DNA from: Tanypteryx hageni
Lineage: Eukaryota > Arthropoda > Insecta > Odonata > Petaluridae
Reading direction: 5' to 3'
Length of the DNA: 64,000 nt
Assembly (NCBI GenBank): GCA_028673005.1
Contig: CM054117.1
Coordinates: 52,947,370-53,011,369, forward strand
Position 1 is the stretch's first letter, and each line of letters starts with the position of its first letter. This document shows, piece after piece, positions 44,500 through 56,062 of the stretch. The notes below the pieces were generated by a model that saw only the letters and a program-made list of their open reading frames with translations, had not been told where the DNA came from and did no database searches. A program made the translations under genes and the position numbers.

Positions 44500-45599
44500 T
44501 ACCAATTTTTCAAAAATTCTAATCGGTGATGAGGGAATTTTTCTACCAAAAATTAAGAATCGATCCATTTAGAGGAAGGAAAAGTGTCGTAGTTACGGTA
44601 GAATGAATATTTTTACCGATTAGATCATTACAGTTCCTACCACTATGTTTAAAATGGGAGGCAGAGATCCGGTTCAAATAGGTTTTTATGTCTTCGTCGA
44701 TTTCAGATGCTCGTTCTTCTTAGCGCTCATCTCACGGGAAGCCGGAAACAAGGGGAGACCCTTATATCCGTATTTTATGGGGCATAAACGATGCTTATCC
44801 TGACCCGATATGTCGTTCTAGAGTATGTGCTTAGGATTGACATGGAAGGTCAAGTCATTCCTACGCTTACTTATTAATATCCGTACTCTTTAAGTACTTT
44901 TACTATGATAAGTTAACGTCGCTGCTGTTTGCGAGATAGTCACAAAAACGTTTGACTTAAGTTTTAGTCTGAAACATTCCGAAAGCAGTTATGCTTGTTT
45001 TTTCTCCTTCTTCACCACCGTGGGGAGTTTTCGAAGACCGGAATGATCGAAAGCTAAAGGCTGTTAATGCGATTTTGCTACGGTTACAACTTTCGTATCT
45101 AGACCATGGAGTCGACGGCGCCTGAAGAAGTTTGCGTCTTGTTGAAAGAATAAACGCATAATTTTCTCGAGCCTACCAATATAAAAGTTTCTTAAACGAT
45201 ACAATCTCAAGTTTCGGAGGAGTTAATTCATTTGGAGCATTTACAGTTATCCGATATTTCCTTTGCTCCGTACTGATCGCTGCAGAATAGTAGGTAAAGC
45301 ATTTTCTTTTCCGAAAGCTATCGCTTTTTTCCTATTTAATAAGTGCAATTGTTGGAAATCATTGAAAACATCATAAATTTTAGCGACAGCAAATCTACAG
45401 AAACTTAAATATTGTCATGGCGTACTGTATTCAGCAGAAAAGCTAATTCGTAACGGTATAAGCGTAATAATTTGTATTACTTTGTTCCCGATCTGCAAGA
45501 TAGACCTGATTTTTACGATTCAAAAGTAGTTTAAACACCGTAAATGTTTTTATTACCCTAAAGATTGTTTATAATTGTTACTTATAAATTTAATATGTC
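44500..45599. other. No gene identified
   Basis: AT-rich sequence; exons upstream of the - strand candidate were sought here without success. Confidence 0.4.
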
Positions 45600-46170
45600 G
45601 CGAAAATGCGATGGGTGAGAAACTATTAACCAATAGACCGATTTTCATGACACTTGGTGGAAATCTCTTGCTACTGGAGCCGACCTCCCGAGAATAGTTT
45701 TCGTTGCGAGGATTTCAAGTTCTGGGTTCGACTCCAGGAACACCTTCCCATCTGATTCACATAGGAAATCTGAAATCCATCGTTCTGGGTAATTTTCTCT
45801 TGCACATTAGAATACCTTAGATATGTAATATCGGAGCGAGATTTGTATATGAGGAAATAAATGTAGATTCTAATTTTTATCGTTGAATTTTGCTTATCGA
45901 TCGTATTTCTTCTAATTTTGCATAAATACTCGTTTTTTCGGTTTTATCACTCATTAAGAGACTGTTGCCATTGCAGCGACAATTGTTGGACTCGGATTCG
46001 GTATTGTTTAGTGCATACAAGCGTTGTTTTTGCCACACAAATACGTGTGATCAATTTGGTTATTTTAAAGCTATTAAAGTCAACATAAGTTGATGCTGCA
46101 CCACATTTAATTTAAAATAATTACGTGGAAACTAGGCATCATAAGTTCCGTTTCTATCATCTTGTTATGT
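45600..46170 (+). repeat. Uninterrupted copy of the pogo-like/dispersed repeat
   Basis: Reverse-complement counterpart of 6130-6590 plus 9166-9330: shared landmarks include TTTTCTCTTGCACATTAGAA, ATATGTAATATCGG, CTTATCGATCG, TTTATCACTCATTA and CATAAGTTCCGTTT. The LINE present in the other copy is absent, so this is its empty-site paralogue. Confidence 0.75.
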
Positions 46171-49100
46171 AAAGCATTTGTCGTCGTGTACATTATCTCG
46201 ATACTTTTATTTCATTTGGATATTTAAGGTCTAATCTAAATTTTAAAATCTATTTATATAATTGTGGTCCTCTAAGGGTATATTTTTGGAACTCCATTTA
46301 TATTTAGAGTTTCTGTTACTGCCTGCGAATCTCTTGAACGCAGGTTTTCACCCAATTTAAAAATTTTCCGTTTTTCGTAGAAAAATGCGTACTTCGTTGC
46401 CAAAAACACTCTGGAATCATTGGATATGATATTTCTTCTCTTTTGCAAATGAGTTCCGAGAAAAATGTCTTGGAGCGACTAAAATGGGTGGAATAGATTA
46501 GGCCATGTGGTCGCGAGTGTTGTTCATTTCGAGTCAGATCCCTGCGGCGTAAAAATATTCCGAAACATGGCTCTGCGGAAAATGCGTCGAATGCGGTAGA
46601 CTTACCACGTTCCAGTCGACCGCAAATATCTAAAGGAGCGTGCATAAATTTGACGGCGCAAGCGTTATCTACTTTCGAAAAAATCAACTTAGCCGCTGTA
46701 TTTAAAATGAAACAGTTAAGAATTGAGCCTAATCAGTGAACTACTGGGAGGATGCAGAAGGCTCTAAAGAAGCTTCCCATCTGACAAGATAAATAAGACG
46801 CCGGGTAGACGAAAGATAAACTGAACAATGTAATAGGAATTATTGGCAATGCTACAGCTCCGCGGGCCTCCGTGTGACAATCAATGATGCCCCCTCCTTC
46901 CTGAACAGTATATTAAGAAGTAATATTAAAGTAAAATTTGATCGTCATAAGAAAACGAGTAGTTATATTAAGTTATTTTTTGAGATCATCAGTAAATAGG
47001 ATGTTATGTCTTAAATTTATAACCAAAGCAAAATTACTAGTTTAATTTATTCTTCGTGGGTTCTCTTCTGCCGGTAGGCCCATCGCACTGCGTAGGCCTA
47101 GCTAGCCACTCAGCTGGTATAAATGTTATGTAAAGAATTCACGGTAGCTGTCTTCCTAAGATACAGCTATCCATAAGACGTTACTTTTTTTAATTACCCA
47201 GGAATTTCGAATCGAGACAAAAAATATAAAGCATTATTCATCCCCTTTTATATTTTAAAAAGCCTCGAAGCTCTAGACATCGAGCTGGTTCGTGTTTTTT
47301 TCCTCACAAACCCTTCCCCATATTGTTTATCCTGGCGCTGCTCCATTATCCACCGCGTTAACACAGTTCCAGCTATAGCGCGGAATAATAACCGACGGAA
47401 TCTTGCAACTTTCTCTCTCTCTCTCTTCATCCCTCGCCTCCATTCAAACGCTCTTTTAAAAACATCTCCTTTCTCCGCAGCCAAAACCTCTTTTGTCTGA
47501 AGGCCTCACCCGTGCGCCGCCTACATCCCGCATTGTCAAAACTTCCCCTTTTACTCTCACTCTCTCTCTCTCCTCTCTCCAACCTGCTCTCCCTCTCCCT
47601 GTCTCTCTCCATCTCTTTCTATCTTCCTTTGCTCTCTTAAGGTTCCTCAAAACTAAAGACAAGGGTGTGCCCACGATTACAAAAGAAAGTCTTCTCTCTC
47701 TTCTTGGTGATGTCTCTCTCGCCACATTCGCTCAATTCTCATTCACTTTTCTCCCCTCTTTCCCCTCTCCTCCATCTCAGTTCCACTATATCCCTCCCTC
47801 CACTCCCCACTTTCACCTCCCCCAAGGAGAACATTTCGTCTGACAAAAGCATCACTTTAATTTTAATGATTTGCATATTTACATGTTAAATTCCTCCTTA
47901 AGTCGTCGTTTCCCCTTTTGGGAACGCATAAAATTATAGCGAGGAGGTGGCGATGAGTAAGGAGGGGGGGGGGAGAATAGTGGGAAAGAATGGGGAAAAG
48001 AGAAGGAAGAGAAGAATTTGTCAAGGGAATTTTTCTTCTTGCTCCTCTAAGGTTTGTTCCGCTTCGAATTCCTCTCGTTATTGTTAATTAATCTCGTTAA
48101 CATGGCGCCGAATAGCTTTTAAGCGCGAGTCAAAAGGTAAAACGGCGAATCTAATTTTTGCCGTTAAAGAGGAGATGTTGTTTTCGATCCGGTTTGTGCC
48201 GCAATCTTGTTTCTTGGAGGGCGTTTTAAATCGCGTTAAACGCTGAGGAAAAGAAGGAACTTTGCTCCTTAACCATAAGGATGATGGCGTTGGTGCGACG
48301 CGACTGTGGTAGTGCAACATTTCCTTTCGCTCTGTGATAAGGATCGGTCCGCATTAGGAGTTGTGAATGCTCTGGCGGCCGGGATAACTTCGTATCTTAA
48401 TGAAAGCAAAAACTGAAATGAAAATTGAACGTCTACCGTCTCTCTACCTTCAAATCTCGAATTAATACCAGAGCTTCATGATATAAAAATAACACGAAGA
48501 GTAAGCTCAAATCTGTCTAATGAATTTTTGGCATACGGCTACCAGTATTACCTATGTCAAGAAAATTGGGCATCTAATCCGTTTCTGAACTTGTGGTTTA
48601 CTTATGAAAAAATTTGTTTTTTCATATTATTCCACGCATAAAATATGCATGGATTGACGACTCGAGGATTGCGGTGGCCGCTTCGTTTCACTTAAAACTT
48701 AAATAATAAACGTTTTCAGCATTTGACAAATAACTCAGCGCTTCTCAAAACGTTTTACGATTTTTGACTTTTAATATCCCTCGCTTGTTTCAGCTATATT
48801 CTGTATGGGAACTATTTCATATATAGTTTTCGATAAATCGCCGTTCTGTTGCTGAAGATGTTCCCCAGCAAAAAGGAGACAAAACGACTTATCCAAGATA
48901 ATTATTGCATGCCGCTTATCTTCACGGCTTTTCATTCTCATTCTCCATATCATGGGGTTTCAACCGGCGGCATGCGTACCCCCAGGGGAGCCTCGAGTGC
49001 TTTGAAGGGGTACGCGAAATTGTTAAGGATTATAATTTTTCTTTCGGCTTCGTCTTTCACGCATGTCTTCGGAATCAAAATTTGCAATGTGACGATTACG

Positions 49101-49760
49101 AATAACGTCATAAAACAGAAAAATACGCCAAAACTGTGAATTTTAACGTTATGAACATGAGTTAGCTTTTCTGCATGGCGAGCCTCACGGCGGTTGCGAA
49201 TTCTTTGGCATTCCCAATTGTCGATTCTTTGGCGGGCCGGATTAGACTTTGAATTGGACGTTAAGTAGATATTCTGAAGCACCCTACCAATGAAAATCAA
49301 ATCCACATGAAGTTTTTAGGGTTAACATTTCAATCTCAAGTGTTTTACTGTCGTAATTTGAATATACGAGTTGTCGGTGCTTGCATACTGCATGCGCTTA
49401 ATAAATCACCATACACCAAGATCTAAACTCGTAGATAAACCAACGCGATCTCCAAGCAACAGAAATTAAGCCAAGTCTTCAAAAAATGAGAAACGTCATT
49501 ATTTAAGCTATAGAATTGTTTTTTTTTGTCTCGAGTTTCTATCAGAATCATAACTAATCTAAAAATGCAAATTTATGAAACTCTGCACAGATTTCCATGT
49601 TTTTGTTATGGAGTATCGAAAGAGTACTTTGGGGTAATAAAAAAACCACACGAAAAATTTAAAAAAATTGGAATTTTCGATTTTTCTGGTTGGTTGTACG
49701 TAATAACCTATCATCCTGCCAAATTTCAGGTCAGTGGCATATCAAGAAGTGCCTTAGGTT
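46171..49760. other. No gene identified; CT-rich stretch and hAT-like fragment
   Basis: A pyrimidine-rich stretch lies at 47410-47830 and a G-run at 47964-47973. GGGGTTTCAACCGGCGGCAT near 48954 resembles a hAT end without a partner. A 123-codon frame at 46687-46316 (-) lacks a recognisable domain. Confidence 0.4.
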
Positions 49761-49766
49761 TTAAAT

Positions 49767-49767
<1 letters not shown>

Positions 49768-49830
<63 letters not shown>
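49768..49830. repeat. (AT)n microsatellite
   Basis: About 60 bp of uninterrupted AT. Confidence 0.96.
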
Positions 49831-49832
<2 letters not shown>

Positions 49833-49914
49833 TATGTCCTCCGTAAGAAGCAGCTATTTATAATGATATATAGGAATTTGTGTGTTACTATTTACGGTTC
49901 ACTTTTTATTTATA

Positions 49915-49987
49915 GCTTGGCGGGCTGCCTAAAACGCCCCCGAGGGCCGCATGTGGCCCGCGGACCGTAGGTTGCTTACCATTGGCT
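49915..49987. mobile_element. hAT-type MITE end
   Basis: The - strand reads AATGGTAAGCAACCTACGGT and CGCGGGCCACATGCGGCC, the same class of GGCCACATGTGGCC subterminal sequence seen in the element at 53541. The other end was not found. Confidence 0.5.
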
Positions 49988-50150
49988 TAAGCCCTTCTGC
50001 GTGAGGGCAGAGGTAGATATATGCCTGGCTAGAGGGGAATATGCCCAGTTTTTGAAGCACATTAATAATAATTAATTACTTTTCCAATGAGACTTGGTAC
50101 TGATTTTATTTGGAACTCATTAGATATAAATAAAAAATCTGATGTGGTCA

Positions 50151-50670
50151 CCACATGGCTTTCTCCATACCTGTAATATTTCTAAAAATTCCAAATAGGT
50201 TAAATGATAATAAATATTTTAAGAAACTGCGAGAAAATTTTAGACTTTACAAAGAACAGAAATAAACTCAAACCATAGCCTTCTGATATTGGATATAGCC
50301 ACAAAGCTCCAACAATTAAGAAAAGAAAAAGGAGCGTTACTCGGACGTAACTAAGCGTCAATTGTTAACAATAGTAAACAATGTTAACAATGTAAAAATG
50401 TACTGCAATAAAAGTTGTAGGAAATTAAATTTTCTACAACCTTTGTTTGAAATATTTTTCCATATAATGCATTGTTTAAGAGATGTCTTATATTTTTAGC
50501 TGCCACAACCACGCCACCTACAGAAGACTATTGTTAACAATTGACGCTTAGTTACGTCCGAGTAACGCTTCTTTTTCTTTTCTTAATTGTCAACCGGAAG
50601 TAAATATTGACAACGATCCCAGAGCTAACAACATGTAATTTGCCATATAAATATGGAGAAAGTCATGTGT
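50151..50670. mobile_element. Inverted-repeat element A (~520 bp)
   Basis: Ends ACATGGCTTTCTCCATA (50153) and TATGGAGAAAGTCATGT (50652) are inverted with one mismatch. Further inside, both halves carry GTTACGTCCGAGTAACGC or its reverse complement and TTAACAATTGACGCTTAG, so most of the element folds back on itself. The right half has lost about 150 bp compared with the left. No coding. Confidence 0.7.
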
Positions 50671-51070
50671 TGCCCACATGTTTATTTTTGTTTCATTTAT
50701 ATTTTTCAAGCAGCTCTAACGTGATTTTTGGTCATATCATTCAGGTTTTTAATGGATGATTCAATGCCTATAATATCATTCAAAGGTGGTTCTTTGTGAA
50801 AAAGACAAAAGTTAAGCTCTTTGATCGAGGGTTTGAGTTCTTATTTGCAAATGTATCTTCCGAGAATTTATGGACAATATCGATGCCATCAAAGTGTTAC
50901 ATGTGGTCGCTAATGGATTTTATGTTTTATGCATGTGTGAGAAAAAGTCTCTAGCATGGAGTACTTACCCCTAAACCCCGAGTGTGTCTGTGTGCGTGAG
51001 ATTGCGTGTGCTAGGTCCCTGGCGTGGAGTAATTTCTCCTAAACCGGCGTGTGAGGGCTTCTTTTTTATT

Positions 51071-51703
51071 ACTTTCTCCATATACGTAGTATAGGGGAAA
51101 GTATTGTATTCATGAAAAAAATCCACTTCGAGATTTCAACGGAAATACAGGTTTTGAGGTCCCCTGAACACGTTTTGACCATTTTATTGATGATGTCTGT
51201 GTGTATGAGATAGCTTTTTGTGGGGGCTCTAACCCAAAAACTATTAATCAGGTCAACACAAAATTTTATGTTTAACATTTTTATGAATGTTACAAGAAAT
51301 TATTAGTTTTTAGTAAAAATCGGTCCAACGGAAGTGGGTGTTGACTCTAGCCCCATCCGTTATTTTGAAATATGTGCTTTGAATTAAATTTCCTACAACC
51401 TTTGTTTGAAACATTTTTTCCATATAATGCATTGTTTAAGAGATGTCTTATATTCCTAGCTGCCACCACCACGCCACCTTACCGACGACTACTGGTAACA
51501 ATTGACGCTTAGTTACATCTTAGTAACGCTTCAATTTCTTTTCTTAATTGTTGGAACTTTATGGCTATATCCAATGTCAGAAGGCTATGGTTTGAGTTTA
51601 TTTCTGTTCTTTGCAGTCTATAATTTTCTCGTAGTTTCTTAAAATGCTTATTATTATGTAACCTATTTGGAATTTTTACAAATATTACAGATATGGAGAA
51701 AGT
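51071..51703. mobile_element. Inverted-repeat element B (~633 bp), related to A
   Basis: Ends ACTTTCTCCATAT and ATATGGAGAAAGT form a perfect 13-bp inverted repeat. The right half (from TTTCCTACAACCTTTGTTTG at 51390 to the end) matches element A: the part to about 51510 is direct to 50430-50560 and the rest is the reverse complement of 50160-50345. The left part opens with the GTATAGGGGAAAGTATTGT repeat also found at 53381. Confidence 0.7.
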
Positions 51704-52079
51704 CATGTGTTGGCCAGATCTGATTTATTATTTTTATGGTTATTAGGATGTTTCTCCATTTTGCGTTAGTTGTAATTAACCGTAGGGCTCTTATATTGCT
51801 TTTTCTTTGAGCTAAAGATTGGTTTCTGGTAATATACCTTCAAGGCAATTTATCCGTAGATAAGATTATCGAAAAATGCTTTTCATTTTACAGAAAAATA
51901 ATTAGTGAGGAAGCAGATGGTGTTCCCTTGCTATGCGAAGTGCAGCAGTAGGCCAGTTTATGAGAAAGGCATAGGACAATGACAAGTGCCCTAACAGCGG
52001 GAATGGGTGGGAAATTTTGCAAGGAAGGTATTCGGCTAAATTGGTAATAGACATTTTACCTATCGAGGCATTATAAGCT

Positions 52080-52180
52080 TTGTGGGCAAGGGCCTTGCGG
52101 CCCATTTTCAACTTTTTCTTGGCCCACCATTGGGCCGCGGCCCATCCTTAGAAGATCCCTGCCCTAAGGGGTATGTCATC
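52080..52180. mobile_element. hAT-type MITE end
   Basis: GGGCCGCGGCCCATCCTTAG and ATCCCTGCCCTA at 52133-52166 resemble a hAT terminus (reverse complement TAGGGCAGGGATCTTC). Its partner was not identified. Confidence 0.45.
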
Positions 52181-53380
52181 AAAAAGCGGTCTAAAACCCC
52201 TGCTCTATATCCATGGTTTCAGAGATTTTCCTTTTTCGAGGAATTCTTAATCAAATCAGAGATATGTAGTATCTTTTTTGTGCTTATGACTTATTGGGAA
52301 GTTTAAATGATTTTTGTGGTATTGCTTCCAGACAGCCTTCAGAAAAAAAATTTTTGTTAATAAATACTATGTTTAGCCACGATAGATCATCTTTATGTAT
52401 ATACGAGTCCTTCCTTTCACTTGAGTTTTGTCGATATATATATATGTATAGGATTGGCTGGCTTGTGAAACGATAAACCTTTTTGAAACAATGTGTATAC
52501 ATGTATATACCTGTATAATGAATGTGACTATATGTATGCATTAGTCATATATTTATGAAAAGTTTGAAAGTCTGATGTGAATAGGACTCGTTTATTGTTG
52601 AATCGCAGACGATCGGGCGTATGATTGGTCATTTCATTTTCTTAGGAGGCACATTTTCACGTTCTAAAACTATTTTCATCACAAAACAGTTGACGATTCT
52701 CAATTTTTCCACCCTGCGCCACACCATTTCTCTCTTTATTCCCCGGTACATCCATCATTCCACTTTCTTTTTTGAAGGAGGCGACCATTTGTCGTGCGTT
52801 GTCAAACAAAATCGGCGAAATTCCCGCTAAATTCCCACAGGAAAATCTCCTTTTTTTTTAGCACGCTGGTCGCCAATTTGGACTCACATTCTCTCTCTGC
52901 TTCCATGTAGTATATCTCCCTTTCTCTCTACCTCTCTCTATCCTCTCTCTCTCCCTCTCACCCCATCTCTTAGCGTCCGTACCCGAGGCTTAAGTTGCAT
53001 CAAAGCGGTCGGAGAAAGAAAAGGGGGAGAGGGTGTGCTGGGAGGGGAAAAGAGGAGGCGAATTCGTCTTCTGCGTGTCGTAGGTCTGAATAGAAGAGAC
53101 CGAAATATACGACGTATACCTTGCTTCAGAAGAGCAGCGGGTGAAACAGAGATGGACCTCCATTCGCCGGCTTTTCACTCTCATCCGTCTCTTGCATCGG
53201 GCGCTTTTCAGCTCCTTCTCTCTCACGCTCTTGACTTTTCTTCCTCCCCTTTTGCCGTGCTGGCAATCCAATCACGACAATATTTCCGGCATTGCTTTCA
53301 GATTTTCTGCGTTCATCGTTCATTGAAATTTCCTTTCATTTTACCTAATTCTGTCCCTTTCCGTCTCTCTTGCTGATTTC

Positions 53381-53930
53381 TTTTTTACTTTCTCGTATAC
53401 GTAGTATATAGTGAAAGTATTGTAATCGCAAAAAAATCGACTTCGAGATTTTGACGAAAATACACGTTTTTTTAGTCCCTGAGTCCAAAAAGTGGTTTTT
53501 CGCCGTGCCGTCTGTCTATGCGCAGTCCTGGAGCCTAGATCAGGGGTGGGCAAACTACGGCCTACGGGCCACATGTGGCCCGCAAGGGCATTTTATATTG
53601 ACCGCGATGCCATTATGAAAGCGAACCGTAATATAAAATACAGATGATTCCATATTTTTAGCTTAAAATTATTGCCGGAAAATCTTTTCCAAGTCATGTA
53701 AACATTATTTATTGATGATTTTTTCTAACAGGATCTCTCGCATTATCTCAAATAATTTCCGATGTGAGCCCTGACGTGGCCCGCCTAAGAAGCTGCAACT
53801 GTTAATGTGGCCCACCACTTGAAAAGATTGTCCACCCATGGCCTAGACGGTTCAACGACATCGGATGATATTTCGTATTTAGGCATAACATTATCTAAAT
53901 TATAATCCCCTAAAACCTGCTATATGCCTA
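53381..53930 (+). repeat. TTTACTTTCTCGTATACGTAG repeat, split by a MITE
   Basis: CTTTCTCGTATACGTAGTAT and GTGAAAGTATTGTAATCGC match element B's left end and 17218. The sequence resumes after the MITE at 53841 (GACGGTTCAACGACATCGG). Confidence 0.6.
53541..53840. mobile_element. 300-bp hAT-type MITE
   Basis: Starts CAGGGGTGGGCAAACTACGG and ends TTGTCCACCCATG, imperfectly inverted. The duplication GCCTAGAT/GCCTAGAC (53533-53540 and 53841-53848) has one mismatch. Interior GGGCCACATGTGGCCCGC is typical of this MITE class. Confidence 0.85.
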
Positions 53931-55813
53931 GGCATGTTTACACAGTTTTCGAGTTTTTTACTTATATCTCCAAAGGTAGAAGAGATGAAGAGATGAAAAG
54001 CTGAGCCTTTGAGTGATGCCATTTATCCTTTAAAAGTTTGGGTTTCTAAAACTTTACGAGGGATAGGAAAGCTTTCAAAATTATAATTAATTCATTTTGG
54101 AGGTATCAGTTATATAAAAAGTATATTTTTATGTAAAATATTTTTTTAAATAGAATGATGATGCGAAATATAACGATAACTTAGCTATTAAGCCTCTCTC
54201 ATTTAAACGCTAACCTCTCCTTCACGTGGTACACACCGTTATAATACAAGCGAGGCTCTAGCGACTGAATATTTGGCGGTATAAGCACATGAAAAATAAA
54301 ATGGCATTAATTTTATCCTTGTTCATGGATAACGCTACTTGTTAACATATACTTTCTCATTTTAATTAAAACTCGTAATCTACGGAAGTCACCTTTCTTC
54401 CTAAACTTTTGAAACTGACAATCTATTCATTGCACTACCCATTGCGCGTAGGCAAGAGGGAATCAGCAGGTCGTTAAAAACAAAACAATATTCCATCGCA
54501 CGAAACGCGCCTTTTTGTGATGCACACTACACTTTCCTAACTTGTTTTAATTTATCTCTTTGCTCGTGTCCATCGCATTTTTGTTCCGCCTTTTCTTTAA
54601 ATCGTCTGCACTCCGTTTAATATTTCACTCTCTTTCTCCGCGGCCATCGGAATTTTTCCCCTGCACATTTAACGCGCTAAATGGGCGGTGCCGAGTTCAA
54701 ATTAAACCCTTTTCAGATTCAATTTCAAGAGTCGAGAAGGAGAATAAACAAACATTTCCCTTTTACGCGCATAATGGAAATTAATAAAAGTGCCCTGATC
54801 CTTCAATTTTATAAAAGAAAACCTTGCCGACCAGGTAGGAATTTGTGGCGTGCGACATCTTGAAAACAACTTCTCTGGAAGTAATTAAATATTTATTTAG
54901 GATAAATGTATAACGCTCCGTACATCTGGGAAAGACCATTACCTCTATTTTTAATTTTTACTCGAGCAAGTACTCCATTCTCTGTGAAGTACTCGAATGT
55001 AATGTCTTTTTTCCAATTCCAGTTTTACATTCTATTAATTATATATTTATCAGTATAAATAGTGACTCTCCTCTTTTGCGATGTATTTTTATATTTCAAG
55101 TCTGTTTCACTGATATCTTAAACTCACTTCGCTTTTTCTACAAAACTGCTTTTTTTTGGATATTTTGGTCGGTTTTACAAGTCCCCTTTGATGTATTTTT
55201 TAAAAACTACTATAGCTGAAAAGTAAGAGTAACATCGATGTCTTGCTAGTAAGTATGGCGTTTATAGATCTATTATTTTTTTAACCGTTACTTTTTATTT
55301 AGAAACTGTATAGCTGGAAAAGCAGCAAAAGTTTGGAAAGACCAGATGCACATATTTGTCACAAACTAGTGGTATTCAGTGGCGATTCACTGACAGTAAG
55401 TAGATTCCGAAAGGTTTCTTTTTTTAAATCTGCAAAGGAGGTTTAAAAAAGCAGCAAAAGTGAATAATAATTTTAAAGTATGAGTTTAATTTGAATTACT
55501 CTAGGTGGGGAAGTCAATTTGATTCAGTTGGTTCCCCAGAGTGCAATTGTCGTTTGCTTGCGATCATCGAAAGATTGGCAATCCAACATGGCTTTGCGTT
55601 TGTCAAGTTGTACCAAGATTGAGGATGGAATCATTTACAAGATTACCGGATGCAGCAGCTAAGCGTATCGAAATGTATAGGAATGTGTGTCCAAATGAGA
55701 ATATAAATTGGTCGACAAGTTTCAAATGGCATCCGTATTCTTAAAGATGCTGATCGGCCTTGCAGCTAACTCTTTAGTCACGCCCGGTCGGCCGCCCGCT
55801 GTTAAATTCATAA
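53931..55813. other. No gene identified
   Basis: AT-rich; the part after about 55380 may belong to the mariner remnant, but no transposase N-terminus could be read. Confidence 0.4.
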
Positions 55814-56062
55814 AGATCTGCATTTAAAAGTGTCATCGCACCCCTTTATCCTCCTGAATCTGCTCCAAGTGACTATAATCTTTACGTAACAATCAAACAG
55901 GCATCATGTGGAAAATATTTCCACCCCGACAACGAGATTTGTGCAGCAGTGAACGAGTGCCTAATAAAGCAACCGAAGAAATTCTACTCGGACGGGATTC
56001 AGGAATTGATTTCGCGATGGAAGAAATTTATCGACAGAGCAGGATACTATGCTGAAAAGTAA
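55814..56062 (+). pseudogene. Mariner transposase C-terminal remnant
   Basis: One open frame encodes APLYPPESAPSDYNLYVTIK, CGKYFHPDNEICAAVNECLI, KFYSDGIQELISRWKKFIDR and AGYYAEK then TAA. APSDYNLY contains the third catalytic Asp of mariner (usual form YSPDLAPSDYHLF), and the rest is the family's C-terminus. Sequence upstream is not readable as the DNA-binding or first catalytic parts, so this is a fragment. Confidence 0.85.

Noticed and set aside
45122..45160. Another hammerhead (CTGAAGAAG ... GAAAG)
   Set aside because: The intervening bases form no adequate stem II and there is no minimal stem III or closing stem I.
46316..46687. 123-codon - strand frame as a gene
   Set aside because: No recognisable domain and no supporting splice or promoter signals; kept only as an unassigned stretch.
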